From Polydactylus sextarius (Eukaryota > Chordata > Actinopteri > Polynemidae), in the NCBI GenBank assembly GCA_016801845.1, contig CM028921.1:10888775-10952774 (forward strand): a stretch of 64,000 nucleotides of DNA. The letters are read 5' to 3'. Shown piece after piece: positions 1-12,693 of this stretch. The position numbers and the translations under genes were made by a program. Numbering within the stretch: the stretch's first letter is position 1; the number at the start of each line of letters is the position of its first letter. The notes under the pieces are model-generated. The model ran no database searches. It had not been told where the DNA came from and worked only from the letters and a program-made list of their open reading frames with translations.

Positions 1-866
1 CAGGAGTGATTGTTCGGTGATCAGCATAAATTAGAATTTGGCACGCTCATTTTGAACCAATGCATAATTGTCATAAGAATTCACAAGTTTAATAAAATAT
101 CAAGAAGTTTTGAGTCATTTTTTTCTCCTGGTTAAATCTTTGACCATGATATTACCTGGGGGGGCGTAGAGGCCACTGAAGGCAGGATACTGATTGTTTG
201 TTCATCCATATGTTACGGTAAAGGTCTTAAATCAGGTCATGTGTGTGTGCGTGTGTGTATCTATAGCATGTCTATCTGCATCAGATAAATCTTTATTATC
301 ATCATATATAATGTGCTCTGTAATACTGGAGTCAACAGTCTGAGGTTAAACTAACATCATATATCAAAGCTGCGATATTGACCAGGGTTAACCAGATACA
401 AGCTACGACAGGCAAACAAAACTAAACCCCCCACTTTAAGAAAATAAGTCTCTTATCACAGGGCAACCTTGTGACATCGCCTGCAAGATTTTGAAAAGAA
501 AACCAAAAAGACAGAGAGGAGAAAGAGAAGGACAGCAGCTCTGAGCCTTCAGTCAACACTGGGAGCTGGTCTGTGCAGTGACAGATGAACTGAACACTGG
601 CAGTGACCTAATGCAACAACTCAATGAGCTGTGACTCTAACCCGAAAGAATGGACAACTTTCAGCACTTGCTAGATATTGATGTTGCACGTGTCGGACAA
701 AAAATATAAAAAAATAGGAAAATATGAGGGAGGGTTTTTATGCACAAAGAAAGAAGAAACTGATTGTGAAAGTTTGATGTGATTCTATCTAGAGAAACAA
801 GAATTACTGCCTTGCAGCAGCCAGTCCAGTAAGAAGTAGCTGGCATCAAACATGTTGTGTGTCTGA

Positions 867-955
867 CCACTAATCAGTTCATCCTTGTGTCTTACTGAAT
901 GGTTCTGCCAAATCCAAAAGGACTCACTCAGATATAATGTTCACAAAGCAAAACA
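867..955 (-). repeat. Reverse copy of the GGTCA-palindrome dispersed repeat
   Basis: Read on the minus strand, this segment follows the same order of phrases as the copies in the ppm1h introns: a TTGTGAAC phrase, an ATATCTGAG phrase, a TTTGGCA phrase and an AACTGATTAG phrase. It is a single degenerate unit without the palindromic core. Confidence 0.55.
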
Positions 956-1382
956 AATAGATGAAAAAAATCTCTTCGGATGTCACAGCTTCACTACCAA
1001 AATGTAATTAATTGAGTCATTAAATACCCTTTAACATTTGTTTACATGCCTTACAGCTTTATTACTACTTATGGCGGCTTTTTACATTGTCTGCGTTTAT
1101 ATGCACGTTGGTGCTGATTGGGTAATTCCTTCAACATGCCTTCCAAACAGGAGAGAACTACTTCGAAAGCCTGTTGCAAATTGTTGCACAACGTTGTGCT
1201 GATGAACTCACTCTTCGTGAATCCAACATCACCGGGTCGTAGATCCTGATGTTACAAGTGTGGTTTTTCACCAAGAGACGGTGGAGGCGGCAGACAGACT
1301 CTTCATTCACCCAGTAATTCAAACATCATAGTGACCATGAAGCTGCTACATTCACTAAAAATTCTTGCATAGTTCACCTTTA

Positions 1383-1500
1383 AGATATCATCTCAAAAAG
1401 GCCCAAAATATGTTTTATGAGGTCACAGTGACTTTTTATCTCTCAACTCTAATCAGTCCATCTTTGAGTCCAACTGTGGTGAAGTGACAACCTTAAAACA
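1383..1500 (-). repeat. Reverse copy of the GGTCA-palindrome dispersed repeat
   Basis: The segment contains GAGGTCACAGTGAC followed by AATCAGTCCATC and TTTGAGTCCAA. This is the reverse-strand order of the family seen at 56925-57578. One half of the palindrome has decayed. Confidence 0.55.
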
Positions 1501-3186
1501 CACTGAACTGAACAGTAAATACAGTTGTTTAAGTTTGGAAGATGGTCCCACTTCTCTGACGCTTCAAATCTGTTCAGTTTACAACCTAAAAGGAAGAAGT
1601 GGGCAGGCAAAGCTTAGAGGTCTGCAATGATTTACCTCACAGTTCCGTCTCATCTTGTTTTTGAAAGTCTCCTGAATTCATCATTAAGATTTAATGTAAA
1701 AAAGACCCACTAAATTGTGACTCTTAAACCACTTAAGACACTTGTTACATAAAGCGTTGACAGATTCAGACAATATATCAGTTACAATGTGGAAGCAAAA
1801 GAGTCTTTGAGCTTTTTACTTTGTGTAGAACCTGGTAAGAAAATTAAGGTGGTTCAAAATGAACTGAGTAAATCTCACAAAATCTCCGCTTTCATATAAA
1901 AATGTTATTTCAAAGGTTACGGGTTCTGTTTAATGTACCCTTAGAAAAAGTTCTTTAAGAGAGCGTGTTCACAGAAATGGCAGACGTCTGGTTCTGAAAA
2001 ACAACGGAAGAACAACGGCTACATGGAGGGAAGAGGAGAAAAAAATATTTCTCCTAATAATTGTTCATTATTTTAAAAAAAAAAATGCTTCGACCACTTA
2101 GTCATCAAAAATTCATTAGGGATTGTTTTTCTTTCTGTATGCTTCATGAGCTCTCCCACAGAATAGCTTACCATTTGGCACGACGTTCATCTCATCAGCT
2201 TTTCATTATCTTTTTTTGGGGGAATCTACAGACACACAATGTCAAGAGGCCAAACGACAGCAATGGCTCACAGGCTACATTTCTGCAAGAATTGTTTCGG
2301 CAAGGATTAGAGTCCAACTCAGTGCGGTGAGACAAGAGAGAGGGAGACATTTTTCAAACTCCCCTGGCAGTCCCTGAGATGCCTGCTAAGCCAAACTGCT
2401 GCAGCACGAACGCCACAGAAGGAACAACTCCATCTCTGATCCCACGTATTCTTTTTCACAATGGCCGCTTGCTGCAGCGTGAGACAAAGCAATACTTGTA
2501 AAAAATAAACACTCAGGCTGAGGTATAACGTTGTCAGCTCAGGGGACTTTTGTGAGGTTATCCAGCAAATCACAAACCTTTCACCCACTAAATCTCTCTT
2601 GTACTTTAGTGTTTTGATCTATCTCATCTTGCACTGAACACTTTGAAGGAATTGTCACATCAGAAACATATGGTGCCTCTTTCTTGACTGTGGGTTTTCC
2701 TGGCGGCAGCCGGTAGAAAAAAAAAAAGGATGTGAGAGTGTAAAAATAAACTCAGAGCAAGTGCTGATCTCTTTTCTCACCCAGCAAATTTACTGTGACA
2801 CTATTCGGGTCATAATCTTTTATGTGAAGTTTACATATTTAAGTATAGTGTTGTTTTAGCTGCGTTGAAATGATTTATCTTCTTACACTTACAAAATAAG
2901 ACAGCTCAAGCAGTTTGAAAGTATTTGTTTCCTCTTCCTCTGGGTTTTTTTTTTTTTTTCAAAGTTTAGTCTTACACTGTTATCAGTTGAAAAATGTAGA
3001 ATGTTAGCAGTACTCTCAACTTCCTTGAAACCCTAAAAGAATAAAATAAACATAATAGATGGATGTTAGCAGCATCATTTAGCATATAGCTCAAAGCATA
3101 ATGCGTTGTCGATGTCCGTAGGTGGTTAAAAGTGTGTCTCACTACAAATCTCATTCATTCAACACTTCAACACACACTGTTACATT

Positions 3187-3302
3187 AATGGAGCAGCCAC
3201 TAGGGGGACAATCTGGGATTCAGCATCTTGCTCTTTGACACGTGGATTGAAGTAGCTGGGAATGGAACCAACGACTTCCCAATTAGCAGATAACCCACTC
3301 CA
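3187..3302 (-). repeat. Teleost SINE-like dispersed repeat fragment
   Basis: A phrase beginning with a cautious TCAGCATCTTGCTC and running through GACACGTGGATTG, a GGAACCAACGAC-type segment and ATTAGCAGATAACCC matches a dispersed sequence that recurs in many teleost genomes. This is recognition from memory of the phrase order, and no family name is assigned. It is truncated and diverged. Confidence 0.45.
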
Positions 3303-5213
3303 AGCTTGTTGCTAGCTTAGCAGCTCAAAAAAATGTTGCCATTCCTTTCCTTTTTCACTGTCCTCTGAGGACAATGCAGAGTGTGAATACTGAGCAGTTT
3401 TCTCTGTGAACCACATCTCTGGATCATCCATGACGGACGTCTGACACAGTGGGGGGGAACACAGCGCACATTTTTTTATTCTGTTGTGTGTGCCTGAGTC
3501 GGCCTCTCAACATCCAACATGTTTATAATTTTACACAAATCACTATCCTGCTTTGTATTCTCTACTGGGAGCCTGAGCCGCCTGAGCACATATCTGGGAT
3601 TCAGTGCATGCAACATATTAATCTTGCGTTTACAGGCAGAAGAAATGTAAACAAATGGTCAGAAACATCATCACATTAATGAAAGACACAGGACGGCGAG
3701 ATTCAATCTTTTAAAACGTAAAACCTAAATGCAAAACGTCACGGAGCGAACAAGTAAATGAAAACAACTCATCACCGAGCTCTAACAGAGTCATCAAAGG
3801 CCTGTGGTTGTTTTTTTCCTTTTTCAACGTACGTGTTGTTGAAATACGACTGTCTCATGTGTTGAACAGATGTAGAGGAAAGACCAAATGAGGCTGTGTA
3901 TCTTTTTTTTTTTCCATTTTTTTTTCTTTCTTTTGCTTTACAAATCAAGGCCAAAGACAGAAGAAAAACACAAACACAATGTCTGTGTCAACACTATACA
4001 TTTCTAAAAGTGACGTTTTGAAAGTGTTTGCCAACTTTGTTCAGTTGGTTGACCAAAAAATCAATCCAAATTTGGGCATAAAAACAGATGTCTGAGACTG
4101 AGAGGTACTGGATGATCCACCTGTCACTCCAGCAAACTGACAGTTCAAGCTTAGCTTAGCATACACACTGGAAAACCAGTTTTTGCTGGTTTCTGGTTGC
4201 TTCTGTTCTGGTTGCTGGTTGCTTTGTTTCTTGCTATTTCCAGCAGGAATCTGTGATATGTGTAAATAAGACAAAGGCCTTCAGGTTTAAAACAATCCGG
4301 TCAACGTTTCTAAAATTGTATCCAACCCTGGATTTGTTCCCTATGAGCTAAACCTCACAAACACTCACTCATGCAAACATGTAATGTAGAAATAAACACT
4401 TGGACTAAACCTGTCTAACGTTTATCCACAGTTTGAAAGGCTGGTCAATCACACACAATAAGAGCCAGAGAGATGGATAGAAAGCAAGACAAAGGTGGAT
4501 TGTAAATTGGGTAAAAGGCCAAGCTGGAGTACTTTGTTTGTGCCATTATCAGAAAGGTGGCCCCAAACCCAGACACGTCTATTTCTGTTTGCCCTTCAGC
4601 TGTCTCTCAGCACGGCATGAGCACAGCAGAAGGATAAGTTGCCACCAGCACCTTCTGATTCTACATAACGTGGAAATGACAAAAGGCAATAAATAAATAA
4701 ATAAATAATAAAAAAATGTAAGGACGTTATTTGTAAAAAGTTCTTTAATTTGTGAGCATACACGAGGCCACCCATTAAAATGTACACAAATTAGTGTTTT
4801 TGTTTGTTTTTTCCCTCCATCATTCACTTTTTCAAATATAAAGATTTATATTCTCATCACAGAGCCTGGAGATTTATTTCAGCTCTCGGCTCCTTTGATA
4901 TATTTTAAAGCACCAGTTACTGTATAACCTCAAAGGTTACACATAAGGCAAGAGAGAGGGAAGGAGGAAGGAGCTGAAGGAAAATAATCACCAATCCTGT
5001 GTGGTTTTTTTTTTTTTTTTTTCTTGGGACTTATTAGTATTTAGTTCTTGGTCTTGGCCTGGACCCAGATTTTCCTGCTGCTTCCAGACTGACGGCAGGA
5101 AGCGTCTAATGTACGTCTCCAGAGAGAAATGTGATTTAGTTGTCTGAGTGAAAATTTAGATTTAGAATCTTAAGATCCACTCACCAGAAGAGCATGTTAT
5201 TTCTAATGAAGAC

Positions 5214-5218
<5 letters not shown>

Positions 5219-5247
<29 letters not shown>
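5219..5247. repeat. Poly(A) run, about 29 bases
   Basis: An uninterrupted A tract visible in the sequence. It could be the tail of an old retroposed element, but no recognisable body precedes it. Confidence 0.9.
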
Positions 5248-5249
<2 letters not shown>

Positions 5250-5351
5250 AGCTAGAATAACAGAGGAACTGTTCTATTGAGGTAAAAAATGACTTCCTGC
5301 TGTGGATTAAAAGTGAACTGAAATTACTGAATGCAGAGCACACAAATGGTT

Positions 5352-5355
5352 TGTG

Positions 5356-5390
<35 letters not shown>
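5352..5390. repeat. GT dinucleotide microsatellite
   Basis: GT repeats with one C interruption near the start. This is the nearest sizeable dinucleotide array upstream of avpr1a, about 7.3 kb from its first ATG. Confidence 0.95.
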
Positions 5391-8070
5391 ACATATATTG
5401 GCTGCATCTGTATTTTAAATATAGTGATGGTGAGAATGTAAACAAAGTTTAATGATGTTCCATCCTCAATCTATTTTTGTGTATCAATCATTCATCCATA
5501 TACGCTTCGTTTCCCTTCTGGACCAAAAAAAGTACACTCAACTCCACAAAAACACGCCTCTGTGATTCCTGGAAAATCCAAAAAACAAGATACTTAAATG
5601 TAAAAAATAACACTTTGTAATACTGTATATATTCTTTTTTTTTTTTTCAATCTACTCCACAGTCCAGTTGCCTCTTGCCAAATTAATGACACGATCAGAG
5701 CGTGAGCCTTGATCCCCCCCCCCCTAGAGGGTTGATGTTATTGGGTCACAGTGTGTGGATTCAAAGAAAACTGCAGTGAGAACATTGCTGTCTACTCTCC
5801 TGATAGATGATAAGTCGTGTCGATGCCTCCGAGTTTCCCATAAGCTCTGATTGCAGGACACAGATGCGCACGCAGGAACCGAAAAACTCGCCCACACTTA
5901 CACAGATTTTCCACTCAGCTAATCTATCTTCATAAAAATAACTCCAGCTTTGTTCTGTTCTTGTTTAGGGCTCAAATGCTCAGTGTACCACTCTTTAAAC
6001 TGCAAAATTCTAAAGTTGATAAAAATAAAATACCTTTTTTTCAACCCCTCACATTCAGTTTTAAAGATCAAGGATTCGTGTCTTCCTCTGTGTGATGTAC
6101 ATGATGTCAGAGTCTCTTTGTTCAATGAAAACCTTTTGTTCTTCAAACAGATTCAGTTCTTTTTCTTTTTTTTTCAACTGAAACTGAAGCGGCGGCGGTT
6201 TCAAAGCTCTTCCAGGTGAAATATTGGGTGGTAGCTTTATCCAATGAAGAGAACACGATCCCACCTCAATCAAAACAGATGTTGGTGAAGACAGGAGGGC
6301 AAACGACTGACATGGAGCCAAATGTCACTTGTTTATTCCGGGTTACTGTATTAACTGTGACAGGTAATTAATCTGACACACTTAAAAGCACAGTCAATCT
6401 AGATTACTAGTATGTCTTTCCTGTAACAGTAAATCAAATTAAGAGCCCTAGATTGCCACGTGGGTGATGCCCTTATGAACTACATCTGACATTAGATAAC
6501 TCTTTCAGGAGAGAATGTGGTATGTGATTTATACTATATGTAATATACTATATACATAATGTGAACATACTCCACTTTGGGAATACGTAATTTCTCATTT
6601 GATCCCTTTCTATGGAATAATCACATTTGTGGTGCTCCAACTTTAATAATGCCAGACTCATAGTTGCTACAGAAACATGTAAATGCTGTTTGTATTTAAG
6701 CCACAAAGGCGTTTGTGTCCTCATCAACCTTCACTGGTATTATCCATGAATAAAGCCAGCGTCAGTGATTGTCTGAAAAGATCTATCGAAGATCGATGGG
6801 TTAGATTGACTTTGTGGGGAAGTTTGAGATGTAGCAGAGGAGCAAGGAGACAAACACCACCAGTTAAATATTAGCTGTAACCAATGTGTACATTGCTAGA
6901 AAGATGCTGAAGAAAATAGGTGAACATTGGTGACCATTAAAGGGTAAAACCATTTAAGTGTCCATGAAATTAAAGGATATTCCAACGTAAAGTCTCTTAG
7001 TGAAGTGTTGGACAAGTTGGATTACCAAACATCTAAATCACCCAAACCAACATTACCAAGTCAAAGATTAATTTGTCCCCTATGAGTCCATGATTGTCTG
7101 TCCAAAAATGTCCAATAGTCTTCCAATGACATTGCTATTCCTAGAGTTAAACAGCTAATGTAGCTAAAATATATATTTCATAATGGCGCTATAATTAAAG
7201 TGGATTATGTAGAACAATAATAAAACAATATGTTTTTTTTTTTTTTAAATGATCATCTATTTTACAGAATGAATCATTTCATATTTTTTTTTACTGTTAA
7301 AGCAAATAATAGAAGAAAACCAAAAAATGCAGTAATATCATTCACTGTATGTTACAAAATCCTGCAGTTACATACTTTAAATTGTGTAATTAAGCAATAG
7401 ATTATGCAAGAAACAAGTGCAATGAACAGTGAGGAGTGTGAGTGTGTAAATGTGAGAGTAATGGCGCGCGGTTCTTGCATCAGACGGGATCAGGCTCCCA
7501 TGTCCATTCGAGAGCGGAGTAGCCGCTCATTACGAAGGACAAGTGGATCTGAATTCCGCCTCCAGCTGAGGAAATGATCTCAATCTCAATCACAGTGTAG
7601 GAGCCATTAGCTTTTAAATCAGGCTATTTTTGTTAGAATAAATTATCTATAACATGATGAGATATTTTAACAGAAAAGAAAAAAAAAATCTCCCCTGTGT
7701 TTCCTTTTCTATGGTTAAAAGGAGCAATTTCGTATCAAAGTAACAATATTACCACTCACAATAATGTGATAAGATCTGCAGACAGGTTCCCACACAGCAC
7801 ACAGTGATTGTTTCTCCTAAGTTATTAGTGTAGAATCACATTGAAGAAGGAAAACAAAATCAGTGATATCTTTATCTTGTTATGAAAATAAAATAAAATG
7901 ATTTTGACGTATTTACTGTAAAATAACCTGTGTAAACTACATTTATATAATGGGATTTACATTTTTTTCACCAACCAGAGATGAAGGAAGTCCACAGAAG
8001 TCCTGTACTTCTGATGTACTTTTCTAACTTTTGTCTTATTCTTGTGAATGCAATGTCTTAAGAAGACCCT

Positions 8071-8590
8071 CATATTTACCTCAATTGTACATCAAAGTTG
8101 ATCTAAATTGGTTTTAGTGGTTAAGGTCACTGTGACCGTTTTGCCACTAGAACACAATACCCGGGAACGTCATGAGGGAAACCTTTCAATAGGACAGAAG
8201 CCAAGAGATCATAGACAGCCAAAGATTAAAGGTCTTTGTGAACTCACAAAACACGTTTTTGGTTTGTTTAAATGTGACGTCTCAGGACCCTCTTGAGCAA
8301 ATATCTTCAAACTTTAGATCAACATTTACTCAAAGTGTTTTGGTGGTCAAAGGTCATGAAGTCATGAATGAAGTCACGATGACATCATATTCCTGTGAAG
8401 ATGTTATATCAGAAAAGAACAGAAGCAACATCATGACATCTGGCGTAAACATTGAGTTTAACTCAACATGAACTGATGGGATTTTAGTTGAATGTCTTCT
8501 CTCAAATCTCAAAATTCATATTCAGAGTTTTTGTGATATCAAAGAAATGCCAAAGGTCAAAGTCACTGATAGCTATCTATCTGTGACTAG
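8071..8590 (+). repeat. Degenerate tandem copies of the GGTCA-palindrome repeat
   Basis: Several diverged units of the family that is best preserved at 56925-57578. They are recognised by recurring phrases: TGGTCAAAGGTCA, CACAAAACACGTTTTTGG, TCTTGAGCAAAT and ATGAACTGATGGG. The first unit keeps a perfect GGTCACTGTGACC core at 8125-8137. Confidence 0.7.
8124..8138. promoter_or_regulatory. ERE-like palindrome upstream of avpr1a
   Basis: The sequence AGGTCACTGTGACCG contains the full 13-base oestrogen-response-element core GGTCAnnnTGACC at 8125-8137. It lies inside a dispersed repeat unit, about 4.6 kb upstream of the avpr1a start. The motif is seen directly, and receptor binding is only a possibility. 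Confidence 0.4.
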
Positions 8591-11500
8591 TTGGTGGAGT
8601 AATACACCTGCAAGCTGTAATTTTAAAAATCTAAGAATTGGATTTTAGATTAATTTGTTACTACAACAGTCATCACTCAATCTTTAACTTTAATTACCAT
8701 ACAGGATACTTAGAACCAAACCCATAAATCATATGTTCGAGCAGCTTAGTTACAGTTTGTTATCAAACCTGGAACTAAAAAATAAAGTATGGAGACAGCG
8801 GTGCCCACATGCTCTTTACTATGAGCTATAAAATATTTGAGGAACTCATTAAATTGCCTCCTGTTTCTCCTTATGTGGTAACTGTATTGCATTTTCATAC
8901 AAGGTAGCAGATATAGCTAAAATCTCTTCCTTTGGACCACCTGTGTCCTATTTAAATGTCTCACTGAGCTTTTAATGTGCTCATGCATAAATGTTTTATA
9001 GCAGAAATCAATACTTTAACTCAGCTGGTATAAAACTGTTTGCAGAATCCCTAAAACTAAGAGCCAAACTGTAGGCTGCAGTAAGGTAAGCTGCTGGATA
9101 TGTGTGTGTGTGTGCTGTTTTCTCAGTCTGTGGTCGGTATGTGTATTTGTCGTGTGCCGCTGTCCTACATTTTCAAACATACATTGGCCTTAAACAAAAG
9201 CAACTCCACTGAAGCTTCTCTCATTATATCATCTGCATTAGGTCCAGGTTGCGTAACTAATGTGTACTTCGTACACATTTTTGTGATTGTAAAACCTTAA
9301 TACTTTGTTTACTGAGGTACTGATTTATCATGAGCCCAGAGCTGAACGAGAACATGTAAACCTATATATGAACTTGTATAATGAGTGTATATTATAGGTG
9401 GCCTCTGGCAAGGTCCTGTTCAATGTCATAACTTCAACCATAAAATAAACAGATAATTAAATGTTTTGTTTGACATGACCTTGGTTGAACTTTGGTCGTC
9501 TGGGAGACAAACACATTTGTGTTTTTTATGAACATTGTAAAGAAAAACAGAGCTGTGTCTCTTTGTGCATCATGAGCTGCAGACCAATGAGCTTTACAGT
9601 TACTTTGTCTTACGTATGTTTCAGGTACTCCCTCTTGACATGAGCCTGTTTCAAAGGAAAAGTGCGTGCCACGTAGAGAAAGATGAACTGATGGGGTTAC
9701 TATCATCCACAAGGAGCTGGAGATATAATCCAGACAGAAAAAGGGAAAACATGCGTACCATGGGGTTGGTTAAGAACGGAGTGTACCAGAAATTCTTCTC
9801 CATGATTGAGAGTTGCTAATTCATCCAAGATTTACAGTCAAATCTTTTTTCTTCTTTGTGCTGTGTGGAGAGATGACCCCAGCATGTTGGTTTCTCACAG
9901 AGTGCGTTGACTTATATACATTCAGCCAAACAAAACAACCGCAGCCGCTGACCTTATGACGAGGTTGATTCAATCAATCTCAGGGTGAGGGTGATGGTCT
10001 TCCTCAGTGCAAAGGCCCTTTAATGTTGACTCAGATGACTCTCAGCTGACTGACTGACACTTTACATAAGCAGTTATATTTAGAAATATATAAAAACTTC
10101 ATTTTCTGTTTTGCAATTTCATATAAAATGACCCCCGCTGATGTATTCTATCACCTCCAAGAGTAAAACAGGTTAAATCTGCATTTGTTTCAGGAAATTA
10201 AAAATGAGGGAGAGAGATCTAAAGAAGAGCTGACAATGTAGAAATTTAACAAAAAAGTGTAATTAATTTAAATTGTGCAAGAGGGACTGTTTTTTAATGG
10301 GAGGGGATTCTTTATCATCAAAGACAGAAAAAAAACGCGTGGACATCAATGTTCCCAGAGAGTCTGAGCAGCTCTTACAAAACCTTAAGCGTGTGAGTAA
10401 CTGGGGAAAATGATACAGACTGGTTTTCTCTGGCTACTGGAGACACAACAACACACATTCCCATGATTCCCAGGCACAGACGAACGCTCCACGGCAGAGG
10501 TTGCTGAGTGAAGACGATTCTTGTTCTGAATCCAATGAGACAAAACCAAGCCCGGAGCTGTAATAACAGCTCGGGACGTCTCCGGTGCACGTCTTCAAAA
10601 ACAGGAGATGAGGTTAAAACGTGCTTCAGTCCAGCGTGAAGGGAGACATCCGCTCCACTGTCCCCAAACCCCTCAGGATAAGACAAGACTGTAACGAAGT
10701 GGATGGGGAAAAGGGAGAGAGGCTGGGGGGGGCAATCAGACACAAAACAGGACTCCCACGGGAGAAGGTTGGTTAGTGAGTAAACAGGGGCCCAGAGCAT
10801 CATAATGTCTCTTGTTATGATTCTTGATGGGAAGATTAGCAAAAACTAACAGAGATAATTGAGAAAATTTTATACCTTTGAGTCAAATCAACAAGCCGAG
10901 CAGGACTTTTTGGGGGGTGGGAAAGAGGCTCCGGATTGCAACATCGGAAATGAAAGAGAGCAGATCTGGAAATGTGAACATAATAAAGATAACTATCCTC
11001 ACTATCAGCACATAGATCAGATGAGTTAAATAGCAGCCAGTTGGCAAGCATGTGCTTTCGCAATGGAAACTGTAATAAGCGGTTGACATTGTCATGGGTC
11101 ACTTAGAAACTGTGGTGGCAGCACTAAAGAGGTGCCAAACAAAGATTGTAAGAGTGGAGACACAGAGAGATGCTGCAGCTGAGGGACTGGCAATGTCAAT
11201 GTCAGACGTGCTTTATTTTTTAATTGAATGTTTAACACTAGACAGTTGTTTTCACTGTCATCTGCTGAAAGTGCTGAAATTTCTCTGTTCTCACTGATCT
11301 ACTCACACATCAGTCATCAAAATCGGATTCTGAGCCAGTTTCATCTCAAACTGTAGAATATATACTTATTTAATTAGAAAGACAGAATTACATGTAATTG
11401 TATATAGCTGTGCAGGTAATCCTAGTTTTATAAATTCAGGATTTCAGATGAGATTTCTGCTTCATGATCAAGGCAGATTTCACGGAGACTGTTGGCAAAA

Positions 11501-12693
11501 CAGTATGTAAATTATCCACGATAAATAAAAACCTGTATTTTGGCTTTTGGAGAATTTTGGCTTGGTTATTGAGAACTACTTTGTTTTTCCCCAGTTTCAC
11601 AGAAATGAATGAGCAGATACTCAATCTGCATTGCTAAAAGTAAATAGCAGGAATGAAAACCTGTAAATTTCTTTCTAAAAAATTTTAGTCGTCAATTTTA
11701 TTATTCCAAATAATATTTGCCCACAGGCTACAGTACGTTATAAAACACCTCCTGACTTGAAGATTATTAATAATTACAACTACTTTCTCGAAGTTGAAAT
11801 GTTCCATTCAATTTGAAATTTGAATTTAAATAAAAAAAAAAAAACATCAAACCTGAATGAATCAACTTAAGTTTATTCTGGGTTCAGACCACTTCAGATA
11901 AACAATTTTAAACGGTTGATCGTTGCACAAGGCCTCGCTGTGAAGAGGTGAAGGCAAAGCAACATTCCTGTGTGTTGGTCAGTACATTCCTATTGAAGAG
12001 CCACATGAGAAGTATGTTGCATATTTTCATCCGAGATCGTGGTAACCTCACAACAAGGGATGCCTCCAGTCAAAATCCACTAAATTCATCCTGGAGGAGG
12101 CTGTGAAGTTTCATATAACACTTCACTTTTTTTAATAAGCTGCTTCTGTTACTCAACTCTATTCCTTTGGAATTCTCTGTGAGTTTTTTTTATCCACACA
12201 AAACTGCCCTCTAAACATATGGTCCAAGGTATGAGTGGGGGGGAAACTGTGGCGATGTGAAGGTTGCGTACACCATGGGGAAGGGCTGGGCTTTGAAAAT
12301 GCACTGCAAAAAAATGCTCACCCTAAAGCTCTAAGAAGAATGAGAATAATGTGTAAAATAATAATAATGTCTAAACAATAGCATTTGAAAGTGGAAAACA
12401 AAATTTCATCACTTAATGAAAATGATTTTACTCATGTCAGGATCTGCAGGGAGCAACTATTTGGTTTGAGGAGACATTTTTCAAAGGTGTGTGTATTTTT
12501 TAACAGTGTATCCGTTTTACGCACACGCCGCCTGAAATTTGATTCGAGTTTAAAACCACCTCGACGGCAGCCACAAGTCACAGAGCAAAGTTTGCCTCAC
12601 TGACAGTATCAAGTAGCTCCATATACGGATTGGAGAGGCACTTCTGAGCCCCTCTGGCACTGTATCTGCTCGGGCGCACAGAGGGGCAGCGCC

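Larger units (their letters stand above)
1..12693. other. Gene-free upstream region of avpr1a
   Basis: No open frame here resembles a known protein and none is flanked by convincing splice sites. The stretch is AT-rich and holds long A/T runs (for example A29 at 5219-5247), a GT array at 5352-5390, an AAAT-type array near 4687-4710, and old dispersed repeats listed separately (867-955, 1383-1500, 3187-3302, 8071-8590). A GC-richer block at about 7450-7640 stands out from its background. The last few hundred bases before 12694 should contain the avpr1a promoter and 5' UTR. I see no clear TATA box and no expanded microsatellite there. Confidence 0.7.

Noticed and set aside
10375..10842. 155-codon minus-strand open frame 2 kb upstream of avpr1a
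   Set aside because: It opens with TTG rather than ATG, has no recognisable domain or splice partner, and its residue composition looks random.
12000..12693. Search for an avpr1a promoter microsatellite like that described in voles
   Set aside because: No expanded simple repeat is present in the near 5' flank. The nearest sizeable GT array is about 7.3 kb upstream.
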